Numbered from the stretch's first letter, positions 36,183 to 46,276 are shown. The stretch: DNA of 64,000 nt from Bacteroidetes bacterium HGW-Bacteroidetes-1 (GCA_002842755.1 PHDU01000006.1:32683-96682); one strand, 5' to 3'. Program-made: numbers and translations. The notes: a model not told the origin generated them from the letters alone.

Positions 36183-37610
36183 TTAAAAATACAAATCCCT
36201 TTCTCCTTGTTTGATGCGTTCGATGCGTTCACGAACTTGTTCCAGATAACTGATATCATCCATTTCCAGCAGGTTACGTTCGATCAGTTTCCAGCCTTTA
36301 ATGGCTGTGTTCTCTGTTGCATAATCAGTGATGTATTCTGCTAAGGTCAGCAAAGCATTCGGAGTGCAGAATTTTTTGATAAATCCGGGAACGCTGAACT
36401 CCATGAAATGCTGTCCTGTTCTGCCTTTGCGATAGCAAGCAGTACAGAATGACGGAATGTAGTCGCTTTCAATCAATTCGTCGATTACCTCATTCAGGGT
36501 GCGATCATCATTGATTTTGAATTGTTCTTTGGTGAGGTTTTGATCTACCTTTGGGTTTTCGGAATAAGCCCCAATTTCAAGTTTGGTTCCGGCATCAATT
36601 TGCGAACAACCAAAAGCAAGTACTTCGCGACGGATATTTTCCGGTTCTCGTGCAGTAAGAATGAGTCCGGTATAAGGTACCGAAAGTCGTAAAATGGCAA
36701 CGAGACGCGTAAATTCTTCATCATTAACCTGATAGCGGTCATCAAGGTCGTATTCAAGCGCATCCTGAATCCGGGGAAATGAAATAGTATGTGGTCCAAC
36801 ATTATAACAGGCTTCGAGATGGTTTACATGTCTTATAAGTGATAACACTTCATAGCGCCAGTCATATAAACCAAATAGGGCCCCAATACCAACATCATTG
36901 ATGCCTGCTTCCATAGCGCGATCAAGTGCTGTCAATCGATAATCGAAATCTGACTTTTTACCGGAAGGGTGACAGTAAGCATATGTTTCATGGTGATATG
37001 TTTCCTGAAAAACCTGATAGGTTCCAATTGCAGCTTCATGAATGGTTTTAAAGCCTTCAATATCAAAAGGCGCAGCATTGATGTTAACGCGGCGAATCTC
37101 TCCATGGTCTTTCTTAACATTATACACCTCGCGAACTGCATCGGCAATAAACTCAGCAGAATAAGCAGTGTGTTCTCCAAAAACCAGAATTAGTCTTTTT
37201 TGTCCATGTTCTTCGAGGGCTTGAACATTTTCTATCAACTCTTTCTTTGTAAGCGTTTTTCTTAAGGCCGTTTTATTTGATGCTTTAAATCCACAATAGC
37301 GACAATTGTTCGAACAATAATTTCCAACATACAAAGGGGCAAACAATACAATTCGCTTTCCATAAACCTTTTCTTTCAAGGTACGGGCACCTTTCTTTAT
37401 CGTTTCGATCATTGCAGAATCTGTAGCTTGAAGTAAAACTGCAGTCTCAGCTAAGCTTAATCTATTTTTATTGAGCGATTTCTCAACGATAGCTTCAACG
37501 CTTTCCTTTGTGGGTTTGGCTAAGTTGAGATAGTTCCAGATTTCTTCATCATCGATGAAAGGTTGCATGGCAACATCTGGAATTTTATATTGTTCTGGGT
37601 AGAATTTCAC
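36183..37610 (-). CDS. hydG: [FeFe] hydrogenase maturase HydG (tyrosine lyase)
   Basis: 475 residues. HydG splits tyrosine with radical SAM chemistry to supply the CO and CN- ligands of the H-cluster. The N-terminal radical SAM motif is YVGNYCSNNCRYCGFKASNK (about residues 99-107); the C-terminal second-cluster motif C-x2-C-x22-C is present as CTACYRKGRTGQ, with the third cysteine in IKKFCTPNA. That C-terminal motif separates HydG from its relative ThiH. It lies 128 bases downstream of the receiver-kinase gene in the hydrogenase block. Confidence 0.95.
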   Translation of the reverse strand: MKFYPEQYKIPDVAMQPFIDDEEIWNYLNLAKPTKESVEAIVEKSLNKNRLSLAETAVLLQATDSAMIETIKKGARTLKEKVYGKRIVLFAPLYVGNYCSNNCRYCGFKASNKTALRKTLTKKELIENVQALEEHGQKRLILVFGEHTAYSAEFIADAVREVYNVKKDHGEIRRVNINAAPFDIEGFKTIHEAAIGTYQVFQETYHHETYAYCHPSGKKSDFDYRLTALDRAMEAGINDVGIGALFGLYDWRYEVLSLIRHVNHLEACYNVGPHTISFPRIQDALEYDLDDRYQVNDEEFTRLVAILRLSVPYTGLILTAREPENIRREVLAFGCSQIDAGTKLEIGAYSENPKVDQNLTKEQFKINDDRTLNEVIDELIESDYIPSFCTACYRKGRTGQHFMEFSVPGFIKKFCTPNALLTLAEYITDYATENTAIKGWKLIERNLLEMDDISYLEQVRERIERIKQGERDLYF

Positions 37611-37738
37611 GTCTTTCGTTTTATAGTAAAAAAATAAATTTTAATTCGGATTTAAGTCCTTTAATGCCTGATAATTTTTTGATTTTTAGTATATAAATAT
37701 GCAGTTTCTATTTTCTTATGGTTGATATAGCGGTCAGA

Positions 37739-38860
37739 TCAATTTCTAGGCAAAGTTATTATGAAAGTAGTACCAACATCGGAGGTACTTTCAACTTGAA
37801 TGGTTCCATTGTACTGCTCCACCATTTTTTTCGTAATGGACAACCCAAGCCCACTACCTGCAATCTCTTTTGTTTTATTACTTTTAATGCGGACAAAATC
37901 TCCGAAAATCTTTTCGAGGTCCTCTTCACTCATACCGATTCCAGTATCAGTTACCCTAATATTGATACATTTGAACTGATCTTCGATAAGAATATCTACT
38001 TTTCCATTGTCTTTATTGTATTTTACCGCATTGGAAATAAGGTTGTTGAAAATTATTTCCATTTCATCAGCATCGGATAAAAGATAGGTGTTGCCATGCG
38101 TTTTAAGCGTCATTTTCACGTTTTTCTGAATCGAATAGGGCTCCATAGAATCCATGGCGGTGCGGGCTACACTTCCAAGTTCAATTTCACGCATTTTTCG
38201 TTCTTTTTTACCTGATTCTATTTTGGTTAAATCGAGTAAATCCATAATCAGATTTCGCATGCCTTTCAAGCGGGCAAGCGATCGGTCAATCATTTTTTCG
38301 TAATCTTCAATTTTATCCCCATATTGCTTTTCCTGCATCATTTTTAGGTATCCTTCGATAGCATTGATTGGTGATTTGAGCTCATGCGACAAAACCGAAA
38401 GGAACTGAAACCGGATTTGTTTTCCCTCAACCTGCATTTTCTGCGTCATACGTTTAAGAAACAGATGCTTGGTTACGTTTTCGATGGTTGCCCTAAGTTC
38501 CTGAGGGGTGAAAGGTTTAGGCATAAAAGTGTAGGCGCCGTTTTTTGTTGCTTTAATGGCAAGGTCGAGCGAAGCATAAGAGGTGATCATCATTACTGCA
38601 AGATCAAACTTTTGCTTGTTAATATATTCAAGCACTTCAATGCCATCCATACCAGGCAATTTGTTGTCGAGCAGCACTACATCTACAGGTTTTGTATTGA
38701 GAATTTCGATGGCTTCTTCGCCTGTTTCCGCCTCAATAAGGTTGAAATCGAAATCTTCGTCCATAAAAGCGTAACCAACGGTATAGTTTCCGAGAATGCG
38801 GTTGATGCCCGATCGGATTCCGGGTTCATCATCCACAACAAGTACGTGAAGTGTTGCCAT
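37739..38860 (-). CDS. Receiver-histidine kinase (REC first, then HisKA-HATPase)
   Basis: 373 residues, with a receiver domain first (1-125; Asp in VVLLDNKLPGMDG, Lys in FMPKPFTPQEL), then HisKA (His in VLSHELKSPINAIEGYL) and HATPase (NNLISNAVKYN, DTGIGMSEEDLEKIF, GSGLGLSITKKM). No membrane segment or PAS domain. The order suggests a kinase regulated by phosphorylation of its own receiver, as in phosphorelays. It lies 38 bases downstream of a lone receiver gene and 128 bases upstream of hydG, so it probably belongs to the H-cluster sensor cascade. Confidence 0.9.
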   Translation of the reverse strand: MATLHVLVVDDEPGIRSGINRILGNYTVGYAFMDEDFDFNLIEAETGEEAIEILNTKPVDVVLLDNKLPGMDGIEVLEYINKQKFDLAVMMITSYASLDLAIKATKNGAYTFMPKPFTPQELRATIENVTKHLFLKRMTQKMQVEGKQIRFQFLSVLSHELKSPINAIEGYLKMMQEKQYGDKIEDYEKMIDRSLARLKGMRNLIMDLLDLTKIESGKKERKMREIELGSVARTAMDSMEPYSIQKNVKMTLKTHGNTYLLSDADEMEIIFNNLISNAVKYNKDNGKVDILIEDQFKCINIRVTDTGIGMSEEDLEKIFGDFVRIKSNKTKEIAGSGLGLSITKKMVEQYNGTIQVESTSDVGTTFIITLPRN

Positions 38861-38898
38861 TTTTAGGTAAATTTAGATTACAAATAGATTTTTATAAA

Positions 38899-39294
38899 CT
38901 ATAGTTTCAGCAGTTTGTTAATTTCACGGTGAAGTTGATCGCTTCTGATTCCTTTTTCGAGATATAGATCTGCTTTAATCCAGCTTTTATTGTTGTCGTT
39001 ATAGAGGTCAAAACTAAAGCCGGTTTCGGCAGTAGCAGCTGAAGCCATTATGATTGGTAAATTCGGATATTTACGTTTTGCCTTATATGAAAGGATGAAA
39101 CCACTGTCTTCCTGTTCCATCATCAGGTCAAAGATTGCCAGGTCGGGTTCTGTAGTATCAAGAATTTTCTCTGCTTCAGCCTGACTTTCAGCTGTTATGA
39201 CACGAAATCCAAGGTTTTTTACCATTGTTTCCATCTGAAAGAGATAATCTGCATCATCATCAACAATCAGAATCAGTTTTTTTTCATTACTCAT
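38899..39294 (-). CDS. Single-domain response regulator
   Basis: 131 residues, only a receiver: acidic pocket in LILIVDDDADYLFQME, phospho-Asp in PDLAIFDLMMEQEDSGF, and Lys in DLYLEKGIRSDQL (the usual following Pro is absent). The segment between beta4 and beta5 is longer than usual. With no output domain, it probably shuttles phosphate. It lies 32 bases after the H-cluster-domain kinase gene and 38 bases before the receiver-kinase. Confidence 0.88.
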   Translation of the reverse strand: MSNEKKLILIVDDDADYLFQMETMVKNLGFRVITAESQAEAEKILDTTEPDLAIFDLMMEQEDSGFILSYKAKRKYPNLPIIMASAATAETGFSFDLYNDNNKSWIKADLYLEKGIRSDQLHREINKLLKL

Positions 39295-39326
39295 TTTATT
39301 TATAATTTTGTTGTTGTAAAATAATA

Positions 39327-41312
39327 TTATGCTGGATTACGAGGTAAGGAAATGATAAAAGTTGTTCCAGTTGGTCCTTTTTGTGGATTACAGTTTGAAA
39401 TGACTGAAATCTTTCCTTTGTGCATTTTTATGATACCGTAGCATAGCGGCAATCCAAGACCTGTTCCTTTTCCCACTTCTTTGGTTGTAAAGAAGGGGGT
39501 AAATATTTTTTCCATATTCTCTTCCGAAATCCCTGATCCTGAATCCTTGATGTGAATTTCAACATCATCTTTCTTTTCTATGAGTTCTATAGTGAGTTCA
39601 CCTCCTGCAGGCATAGCTTCCACTGCATTCTTCTCAAGATTGGTGAGAACCTGCATCATTTGATCAACATCGAGAAAGAGATATGGATTTTTCATCTCCA
39701 CTTTCAGATTCACAATAATGTTTTCAGGTACTACAATTGATTGAACACTTCGGGTAGCAAATTTTTCAAGATGTGTTTCTGTGAGCCGAACTTGATTTTT
39801 ACGAGCAAAGTTTAATAACCCGCCAACTATTTTCCGACATCTATCAGCCTGTTCAACGATGAGTTGCAAATCGTTCCTTGTCGTTTCATCTGTGGTTTCA
39901 TCTAGAATAAGATTGCTATACATGGTAATAACGCCAAGTGGATTGTTTAATTCATGCGCAATACCTGCTGATAATTGACCCATGTGTGCCAGTTTCTCGG
40001 ATTGTTTAAGCGCCTCGCGAGCACTTGCCAGTTCAATATTCGACAAGTTAAGCTTCTCTACGGACTGATGTAAAGTTTCGATAGAATAGGGGAGACACAT
40101 TTCATTTTCAGCCAGACCCTGTACTATCGCAATGGCATGCTCTATGCAGGTGTCATAGCCACATGCGCCGCAATCCAGATAATCGGAGGCGTCATTTTTA
40201 CCCATTCTGAAGAGCACTTCACCAATCTTTTGGGAAGAGGGCTTTTCAAGCCTTCTGTCCATTGGTTGAAAACTATTACTGAGATCGATCGTTGAGGCCT
40301 GAATAAGTTCCTTTTCCCAAGCCCCCATATCGATATTTTCCATCTTTTGTCCAACGTACTTTGAGATACATGAACGGCGCTGATATTTAACGCCATCTTT
40401 CGACATGCCTGGTCCCATAATACATCCTTCGCAACAAAGTAGTTCAAGATGCCTGGTTTGAAGTTTTCCCTGGGCAAATTCGGTGATAGCGTCTTTAAAA
40501 TTAATACGTCCTTCAGCAACAATAACATCTCCTTTTGTAAGATCTGATTCAACCTGCATGTTTTGCAATAGTCCATGACTTATAGGAAATACAGCGCCTT
40601 TACCTGCAAAAGGGGGATCGAATTCACGAGGCTTGACATTATTTTGATTGATCCCCTTTTCGGCAAACAATTCCCGCAGTTCGCTAAAGGTAAGTGCAAA
40701 GTCGATGTCATCTGACTCTGCTTTTTTTGCAATGCAGGGGCCTATGAATACAGTTTGAAGATCGTCTCCGTATTTTTTCTTAAGATAGCGCGATGCAGCG
40801 ACCATTGGTGATACCAATGGTGCAAGTTGAGAAACCAATTCAGGCTGAAAATGCTCCACGTAGTAAACGATGGCAGGGCAATCAGATGAAATCACTCCTT
40901 TACTATCGTTGTTTTCAAAAAGTTTTCTGTATGCCACTGCAACCATATCGGCGCCAAATGCAACCTCTGTAACCAGATCAAAACCAAGTGACTTAACCAT
41001 GCTAACCAAAACTCTGTAATCCTCGATCCCGGTAAATTCAGCAGGAAAACTTGGCGCCAGACATGCAGCAGTTCGTGTTCCACTTTGTAGAAGTTCTAAA
41101 ACTTCGGAAGTTTGTTTCAAAAAAACCTTAGCCTCCTGACGACACACCCGTACACAATTGCCGCAACCAATGCAGCGTTCACTAAGTACTTCGGCTTGCC
41201 CATTGACAATTTTAATGGCCTTTACCGGACACTCGCGAACGCATGTAAAGCAAACCCTGCACCTGTCCTTGACAGTAAAAACGAGTTGTTTATGTTTGCT
41301 ATTGTGTGCCAT
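39327..41312 (-). CDS. Sensory [FeFe]-hydrogenase-like histidine kinase
   Basis: 661 residues. Order: two [4Fe-4S] motifs ([27 protein letters not shown]; residues 18-60), an H-cluster-type domain (75-350), an extra C-x2-C-x4-C iron-sulfur segment (CGACGYDTC, about 380), a coiled linker, HisKA ([14 protein letters not shown], about 452) and HATPase ([31 protein letters not shown]). The four H-cluster cysteines are kept ([23 protein letters not shown]), but the proton-relay Cys of T-S-C-C-P is Asp and the P-G-G and G-G-G-Q-P elements are lost. This fits a sensor of H2 or redox state, not a turnover enzyme. It lies 58 bases downstream of hydA. Confidence 0.88.
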   Translation of the reverse strand: MAHNSKHKQLVFTVKDRCRVCFTCVRECPVKAIKIVNGQAEVLSERCIGCGNCVRVCRQEAKVFLKQTSEVLELLQSGTRTAACLAPSFPAEFTGIEDYRVLVSMVKSLGFDLVTEVAFGADMVAVAYRKLFENNDSKGVISSDCPAIVYYVEHFQPELVSQLAPLVSPMVAASRYLKKKYGDDLQTVFIGPCIAKKAESDDIDFALTFSELRELFAEKGINQNNVKPREFDPPFAGKGAVFPISHGLLQNMQVESDLTKGDVIVAEGRINFKDAITEFAQGKLQTRHLELLCCEGCIMGPGMSKDGVKYQRRSCISKYVGQKMENIDMGAWEKELIQASTIDLSNSFQPMDRRLEKPSSQKIGEVLFRMGKNDASDYLDCGACGYDTCIEHAIAIVQGLAENEMCLPYSIETLHQSVEKLNLSNIELASAREALKQSEKLAHMGQLSAGIAHELNNPLGVITMYSNLILDETTDETTRNDLQLIVEQADRCRKIVGGLLNFARKNQVRLTETHLEKFATRSVQSIVVPENIIVNLKVEMKNPYLFLDVDQMMQVLTNLEKNAVEAMPAGGELTIELIEKKDDVEIHIKDSGSGISEENMEKIFTPFFTTKEVGKGTGLGLPLCYGIIKMHKGKISVISNCNPQKGPTGTTFIISLPRNPA

Positions 41313-41370
41313 CCAATTGTTTTATTATCAGAATATCCGAATCAATACTCAATTATCTATTTTATTATTT

Positions 41371-43092
41371 TTATAATACTTCTCTTTTCTGATAGTGTGT
41401 ATGCAGTAACTGGTGACTCTTGTGACCAAGCGGTTTGCCTAGAAACTTGTCATATAGTTCAATGATATAAGGGTTCTTATGAGAAACTTTGATGGCATCT
41501 TTTTCGTCTATGTCGTACAAAGTGGTCATACGCGCCTTAATTGCCTCTTCATCAGCGCCAATTGGCTGCCCGCCTCCATTAACACATCCGCCAGGGCACG
41601 CCATTACTTCAATAAAGTGAATGTCGTTGCGACCGTTTCTAATTTCTTCCATAAGAGCAGCAGCATTTTTTAAGCCACTTACCACGGCAACACCTATGGT
41701 CAGATCTCCAATTTTAATACTGGCTTCTTTGTGGCCCTGAAAACCACGTACTGCTTTTACCTGAAATTTGACCATTTCTTTTCCAGTGATAAGATAATGA
41801 GCCGTACGAATGGCAGCTTCCATTACCCCACCTGATGAACCAAATATTTTTCCGGCAGAGGAGCGTGTTCCCAAAGGAGAATCTGCCAACTCTGGCTCAA
41901 GTTTATGTACATCAATACCATAAAGGCGAATCATGCGGGCTAGTTCACGGGTTGTGAGCACGGCATCAACATCAGAAATTCCATTTTGTGTCATCTCCTC
42001 CCGTTGTTGTTCAAATTTTTTGGCAGTACATGGCATTACAGAAACAGAATAGATGTTTTCTGGAGCAATGCCTTCTGTTTCGGCGAAATAACTTTTTATA
42101 ATTGCTCCCATCATTTGCTGAGGCGATTTGCAGCTGGAAAGGTGGGGCAATAGATCCTGTCCGAATTCTTCAGCATATTTCACCCATCCGGGGCAGCAGC
42201 TTGTTATCATGGGTAATACTCCGCCATTGGTAACCCGGTGTACAAGCTCTGACGCTTCTTCCATAATAGTGAGGTCGGCAGAAAACGATGTGTCAAATAC
42301 AAAGTTGAATCCCATTCGGCGCAATGCGGCATTCATAATCCCAATCATGTTGTGGCCGGGTTTAAACCCAAACTCTTCTGCCAATGATACGGATATTGAA
42401 GGGGCATACTGAACAACGACTGTTTTATCTGGATTACTGAGGTTGTCTCTGATTTCTGAAATGTGTGGTTTTTCTTTCAATGCGCCTGTTGGGCAAACCA
42501 TAATACATTGACCACAATTAACGCACGAAGAAAGATTAAGTCCATGGTTAAAAGAGGTGTCGATGAAGGTTTTGCTTCCGCGACCAACAAATTCGATAGC
42601 AGAAACACCTTCTATTTCTTCACAAACCCTCACACAACGACCGCAAAGGATACATTTAGCCGGATCACGTACAATACTAGCGCTGGAAACATCCAGTTTG
42701 TAATTGTTTTTATTTCCACTGATTCGTCGTTCACGGATATTCAGGTCTTCTGCTAATTTCTGAAGCTCACAGTTTCCGTTACGTTCGCAGTAAAGACAAT
42801 CGTCAGGGTGGTTTGAAAGCAGCAGTTCAACAATTGTTTTCCGTGATTCAATCACACGGGATGAGTGGGTTTTAATTTTCATCCCCTGAAACACAGGCTC
42901 CGAACAAGCTGTAACCAGGTTTTTTCTTCCTTCAACTTCAACCACACACATGCGGCAAGATCCGGTTGGAAGCAGCCCTTTCATGTGACAAAGCGTTGGA
43001 ACACTCAACCCGTTGCGGCATAACGCATCTAAAATGGTTTCGTTGGGATTGGCCTGAATAGGATTATTATTGACTTCTATAGTGAGGTTCAT
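41371..43092 (-). CDS. hydA: [FeFe] hydrogenase catalytic subunit HydA (trimeric type)
   Basis: 573 residues. Catalytic subunit of the HydABC enzyme that makes or uses H2 with NADH and ferredoxin. Domains: [2Fe-2S] ferredoxin (1-75; NGLSVPTLCHMKGLLPTGSCR), His-ligated cluster (NHPDDCLYCERNGNCELQ, about 95-115), two [4Fe-4S] motifs (CILCGRCVRVCEE, CVNCGQCIMVCP), then the H-cluster domain with TSCCPGWVKYAEEF (about 295), VMPCTAKKFE (about 350) and MACPGGCVNGGGQP (about 495). All catalytic residues are present, including the proton-relay Cys. A C-terminal small-subunit-like tail follows. Cotranscribed with hydB (31-base gap). Confidence 0.97.
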   Translation of the reverse strand: MNLTIEVNNNPIQANPNETILDALCRNGLSVPTLCHMKGLLPTGSCRMCVVEVEGRKNLVTACSEPVFQGMKIKTHSSRVIESRKTIVELLLSNHPDDCLYCERNGNCELQKLAEDLNIRERRISGNKNNYKLDVSSASIVRDPAKCILCGRCVRVCEEIEGVSAIEFVGRGSKTFIDTSFNHGLNLSSCVNCGQCIMVCPTGALKEKPHISEIRDNLSNPDKTVVVQYAPSISVSLAEEFGFKPGHNMIGIMNAALRRMGFNFVFDTSFSADLTIMEEASELVHRVTNGGVLPMITSCCPGWVKYAEEFGQDLLPHLSSCKSPQQMMGAIIKSYFAETEGIAPENIYSVSVMPCTAKKFEQQREEMTQNGISDVDAVLTTRELARMIRLYGIDVHKLEPELADSPLGTRSSAGKIFGSSGGVMEAAIRTAHYLITGKEMVKFQVKAVRGFQGHKEASIKIGDLTIGVAVVSGLKNAAALMEEIRNGRNDIHFIEVMACPGGCVNGGGQPIGADEEAIKARMTTLYDIDEKDAIKVSHKNPYIIELYDKFLGKPLGHKSHQLLHTHYQKREVL

Positions 43093-43123
43093 ATTGATCG
43101 TAATTTTTGATTATGGCAGACAT

Positions 43124-45064
43124 TTAGTTGAATTTTACTGCGTCGAAGTTGCATGCTTCCATACATGCTCCGCAACTGATACATTTATCCGGAATAATAA
43201 AGTGTGGCTGTTTTCTGCTACCGATGATAGCATTGGTAGGACATTTTTTAGCGCACACTGTACAACCGGTGCATTTATCAACGTCTATTGTATATTCGCG
43301 CAAGTTCGTACAAACGCCAGCACGGCATTTTTTATCAAAAACGTGCTCTTCATATTCATCCTTAAACCATTTAAGAGTGCTTAAAACAGGGTTTGGTGCA
43401 GTTTGTCCGAGGCCGCATAGCGAAGTGTCTTTGATAACACGGCCTAAACTTTCAAGTTGCATCACACCTTTGAAACGAGCCAATGGTTCGTGTGTTTCGC
43501 GATTCTTTGGCTTTGTGGTTATACTTTCCAATATTTCAAGCATTCTTCGGGTTCCTTCACGGCATGGAATGCATTTTCCACAACTTTCACGCTGAATGAA
43601 ATCCATGAAAAATTTTGCAATATCAACCATACAGGTATCTTCATCCATAACAACCATACCTCCTGATCCCATCATCGCACCCACATTGATCAGGTTTTCA
43701 TAATCTACCTCAATATCTAAGTTTACATCAGTTACACAGCCCCCGGAAGGACCACCCATTTGTACTGCTTTGAATTTTTTTCCATTGGCAATACCACCGG
43801 CAATCTTATAAATGATATCCCGGACAGTAGTTCCCATAGGTATTTCAACCAAACCAGTGGTTGCAATTTTACCTGAAAGAGCAAACACCTTTGTGCCCTT
43901 GCTTGTTTGGGTTCCCATTGCGCTAAACCAGTCAGCCCCATTATTGACGATCGAAGACAGATTAGATAAGGTTTCAACATTGTTAATAATGGTTGGTTTT
44001 CCAAATAATCCGCTAATGGCTGGGAATGGTGGACGTGGACGTGGCATACCCCGTTTTCCTTCAATACTGTGGATGAGGGCTGTTTCTTCACCGCAAACAA
44101 AAGCACCTGCACCCTTTTTGATTACGATATCAAGGTCGATACCTGTTTCAAAAATATTCTTTCTGATGAGACCGTATTCTTTGGCTTGTCGAATAGCAAT
44201 TACAAGACGTTCGATTGCAAGAGGATATTCTGCGCGTATGTATACATAGGCTTTCGAAGCACCAATTGCATAAGCAGCAAGCGCCATTCCTTCAAGCAGA
44301 CGGTGTGGGTCGCCTTCAATAACAGCCCGATCCATAAAAGCGCCCGGATCACCTTCGTCTGCATTACAAATAAGGTATTTCTGATCTGCTTCTTTGGCGA
44401 GTGCAAATTTCCATTTTTTACCAGTAGGAAACCCTCCACCACCACGACCGCGCAGCCCACTTTTTTCAATTAAATCACATAATTCTTCACGACTGAATAT
44501 TTTCAATGCGTTAAGGTAGGCTTTGTAACCACCACGAGAAATATACTCTTCAATACTTTCGGGATTAATGATACCGCAATTTTCGAGTACTATTCGGACC
44601 TGTGGTTTAAAAAACGGGTGTTCATCTAAATAAGGGATCCCCTGCCAGTCATTTTGATCTTCCTGATGTCTGAATTGTCCCAAAACAGGATGTTGAGGAA
44701 GGGTCTCGCAAAATACACCATCAAGAATTGCTTCAACCTTATCAAAGGTTACTTTTTCAAAAGAAATACGCTTTTTGCCGGATAACTTAATATCCATAAG
44801 GGGTTCAGAAGAACATAACCCAATGCATCCAACCGGAATAATATCAGCATGTATTTGTTTTTCAGCAAGATATGCTTTTACTTTTTTAATTGTTTCGTTG
44901 GCTCCTGCCCCAAGTCCACACGTGCCAGCACCAACAAAAATAACAGTCTGGCTATTTATGTCGTTTCTTATTACCCTTAATTGTTGAACAGTTTCGGGGG
45001 TTAAATGACTTTTGAAGCTTGATTTCAATACATTATTGATCAAGAATGATTTTTCTACTATCAT
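43124..45064 (-). CDS. hydB: NADH-binding flavoprotein subunit HydB of [FeFe] hydrogenase
   Basis: 646 residues, NuoF-like. An N-terminal thioredoxin-like [2Fe-2S] domain (GAGTCGLGAGA, CIGLCSSEPL), then FMN and NADH sites (GLRGRGGGGFPTGKKW, CNADEGDPGAFMDR), an SLBB segment, the [4Fe-4S] motif ESCGKCIPCREGTRR with TSLCGLG, and two C-terminal [4Fe-4S] motifs (CTGCTVCAKKCPTNAI, CISCGACMEACNFDAV). This is the layout of the NAD(P)-dependent, usually bifurcating, group A3 hydrogenases. Its start overlaps the hydC stop by four bases. Confidence 0.95.
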   Translation of the reverse strand: MIVEKSFLINNVLKSSFKSHLTPETVQQLRVIRNDINSQTVIFVGAGTCGLGAGANETIKKVKAYLAEKQIHADIIPVGCIGLCSSEPLMDIKLSGKKRISFEKVTFDKVEAILDGVFCETLPQHPVLGQFRHQEDQNDWQGIPYLDEHPFFKPQVRIVLENCGIINPESIEEYISRGGYKAYLNALKIFSREELCDLIEKSGLRGRGGGGFPTGKKWKFALAKEADQKYLICNADEGDPGAFMDRAVIEGDPHRLLEGMALAAYAIGASKAYVYIRAEYPLAIERLVIAIRQAKEYGLIRKNIFETGIDLDIVIKKGAGAFVCGEETALIHSIEGKRGMPRPRPPFPAISGLFGKPTIINNVETLSNLSSIVNNGADWFSAMGTQTSKGTKVFALSGKIATTGLVEIPMGTTVRDIIYKIAGGIANGKKFKAVQMGGPSGGCVTDVNLDIEVDYENLINVGAMMGSGGMVVMDEDTCMVDIAKFFMDFIQRESCGKCIPCREGTRRMLEILESITTKPKNRETHEPLARFKGVMQLESLGRVIKDTSLCGLGQTAPNPVLSTLKWFKDEYEEHVFDKKCRAGVCTNLREYTIDVDKCTGCTVCAKKCPTNAIIGSRKQPHFIIPDKCISCGACMEACNFDAVKFN

Positions 45065-45531
45065 TGCTGTTCCTCCCTTTTTCTATAATCTTCAAGAACT
45101 GATTTGATTGAATCACTTGTTACTTTTGCATGAAACTCTCCATTGATGGAAATCACCGGGGCAAGTCCGCATGCGCCAATACAGGCTACAACCTCAAGAC
45201 TAAATAGCTTGTCACGTGTTGTTTGCCCTGCTTTAACTTTCAGCTGTTTCTCAACCTCATCGAGTACGGTTGCAGAACCTAAAACATGACATGCTGTTCC
45301 ACGACAAAGTTGAATGTGATATTTCCCAGGTTGATTAAAGCGGAATTGGTTGTAAAAAGTTGCCACACCGAATATTTTACTGGTGGGCATTTTTAGGAAT
45401 TTACTTACCTCAGTTACTGATTCTTCAGAAAGAAATCCAAGTTTTTCCTGAACACTTTGAAGAATAGGTATCAGACTGTCGTGACCTGCGGTAGGATATT
45501 GTTTCAGAATTTCCTGAACTATGCTTTTCAT
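45061..45531 (-). CDS. hydC: NuoE-like [2Fe-2S] subunit HydC of [FeFe] hydrogenase
   Basis: Starting at the ATG at 45531 gives 156 residues, the usual NuoE length; a frame from 45564 adds eleven unsupported residues. The thioredoxin-like [2Fe-2S] domain has its ligands in LCRGTACHVLGS and ACIGACGLAPVI, and the helical N-terminus (LIPILQSVQEKLGFLSEESV) is typical. HydC, HydB and HydA form the electron-input unit. It is the first gene of the hyd block; no convincing TAnnTTTG box was found just upstream. Confidence 0.94.
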   Translation of the reverse strand: MKSIVQEILKQYPTAGHDSLIPILQSVQEKLGFLSEESVTEVSKFLKMPTSKIFGVATFYNQFRFNQPGKYHIQLCRGTACHVLGSATVLDEVEKQLKVKAGQTTRDKLFSLEVVACIGACGLAPVISINGEFHAKVTSDSIKSVLEDYRKREEQQ

Positions 45532-45700
45532 GGGGTTTATATTATATTTATTTGGCAAAATCAATCAGTTATCGTTTCGTTTTAATTAGAACCATATGTA
45601 CTGTTTGTTGTTTGCTCCCTTTTTTATGTGAAATAGGTTCTTTTGCTTTTCTTAAAACATGAGCTAATTGAGAGACAAACAGGTTTCTCTCTCAAGACGA

Positions 45701-46219
45701 TTAGGCTTTAAGTTTTTCAGAATTTTTATTCAATATGCGTTCAACTTCAGGAATTACTCGGCTTCTGTCCACTGGTTTACGGATGAAACCATCCACAGGA
45801 ACCCATACTGACCGACCGTCTTCAGCGCGATAGTCTATGCCTGAATTACCGGTTACTATATCGCGGATGAGTATTACTTGTAGCTCCTTATAATTCGGAT
45901 CGTTCCTGAATTCACGTGCCATCGCCTGAACGCTGGGTTTTGTGGTCATCAATACTTCAATCGATGTTTCCATCAAAGTAGGTATGTGGCGCAATTTTGG
46001 ATTATCAACAAATTCACGTGCCATTTCAAATCCTTCGTAATGGGTTGTCATCATTACGTCGAGGATTGCAAGATCTGGATTTTCATTCAAGGCAAGTTCA
46101 ATGCCTTCCTTTTTATTGAAAGCTGAAATAACTTCATATCCTTCATGGGTTAGAATTTGTTCTAAAACGGTGATCACATCAATGTCATCATCTACAACTA
46201 AAATTTTTGTCTTTTTCAT
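45701..46219 (-). CDS. Response regulator with long insertion in the receiver
   Basis: 172 residues, one receiver domain with a roughly 45-residue insertion. Acidic pocket in KILVVDDDIDVI, phospho-Asp in PDLAILDVMMTTHYEGF, and Lys in GFIRKPVDRSRVIPEV. The insertion lies between the Thr strand (TLMETSIEVLM) and the Lys strand. No output domain. The same elongated receiver type is seen beside redox and hydrogenase genes in anaerobes. It lies 169 bases upstream of hydC on the same strand, separated by a possible promoter region. Confidence 0.85.
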   Translation of the reverse strand: MKKTKILVVDDDIDVITVLEQILTHEGYEVISAFNKKEGIELALNENPDLAILDVMMTTHYEGFEMAREFVDNPKLRHIPTLMETSIEVLMTTKPSVQAMAREFRNDPNYKELQVILIRDIVTGNSGIDYRAEDGRSVWVPVDGFIRKPVDRSRVIPEVERILNKNSEKLKA

Positions 46220-46276
46220 GATTCTTTGGTTTTTGAGAGTTTATTTTTTATTGTGATTTTACTAACAGTAACAAGG

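Noticed and set aside
38384..38866. 160-codon open frame opposite the receiver-kinase gene
   Set aside because: The minus-strand gene has all receiver and kinase motifs; the plus frame shows none.
43128..43595. 155-codon open frame on the plus strand across hydB
   Set aside because: Antisense to the Cys-rich end of hydB; no signal, start context or family resemblance.
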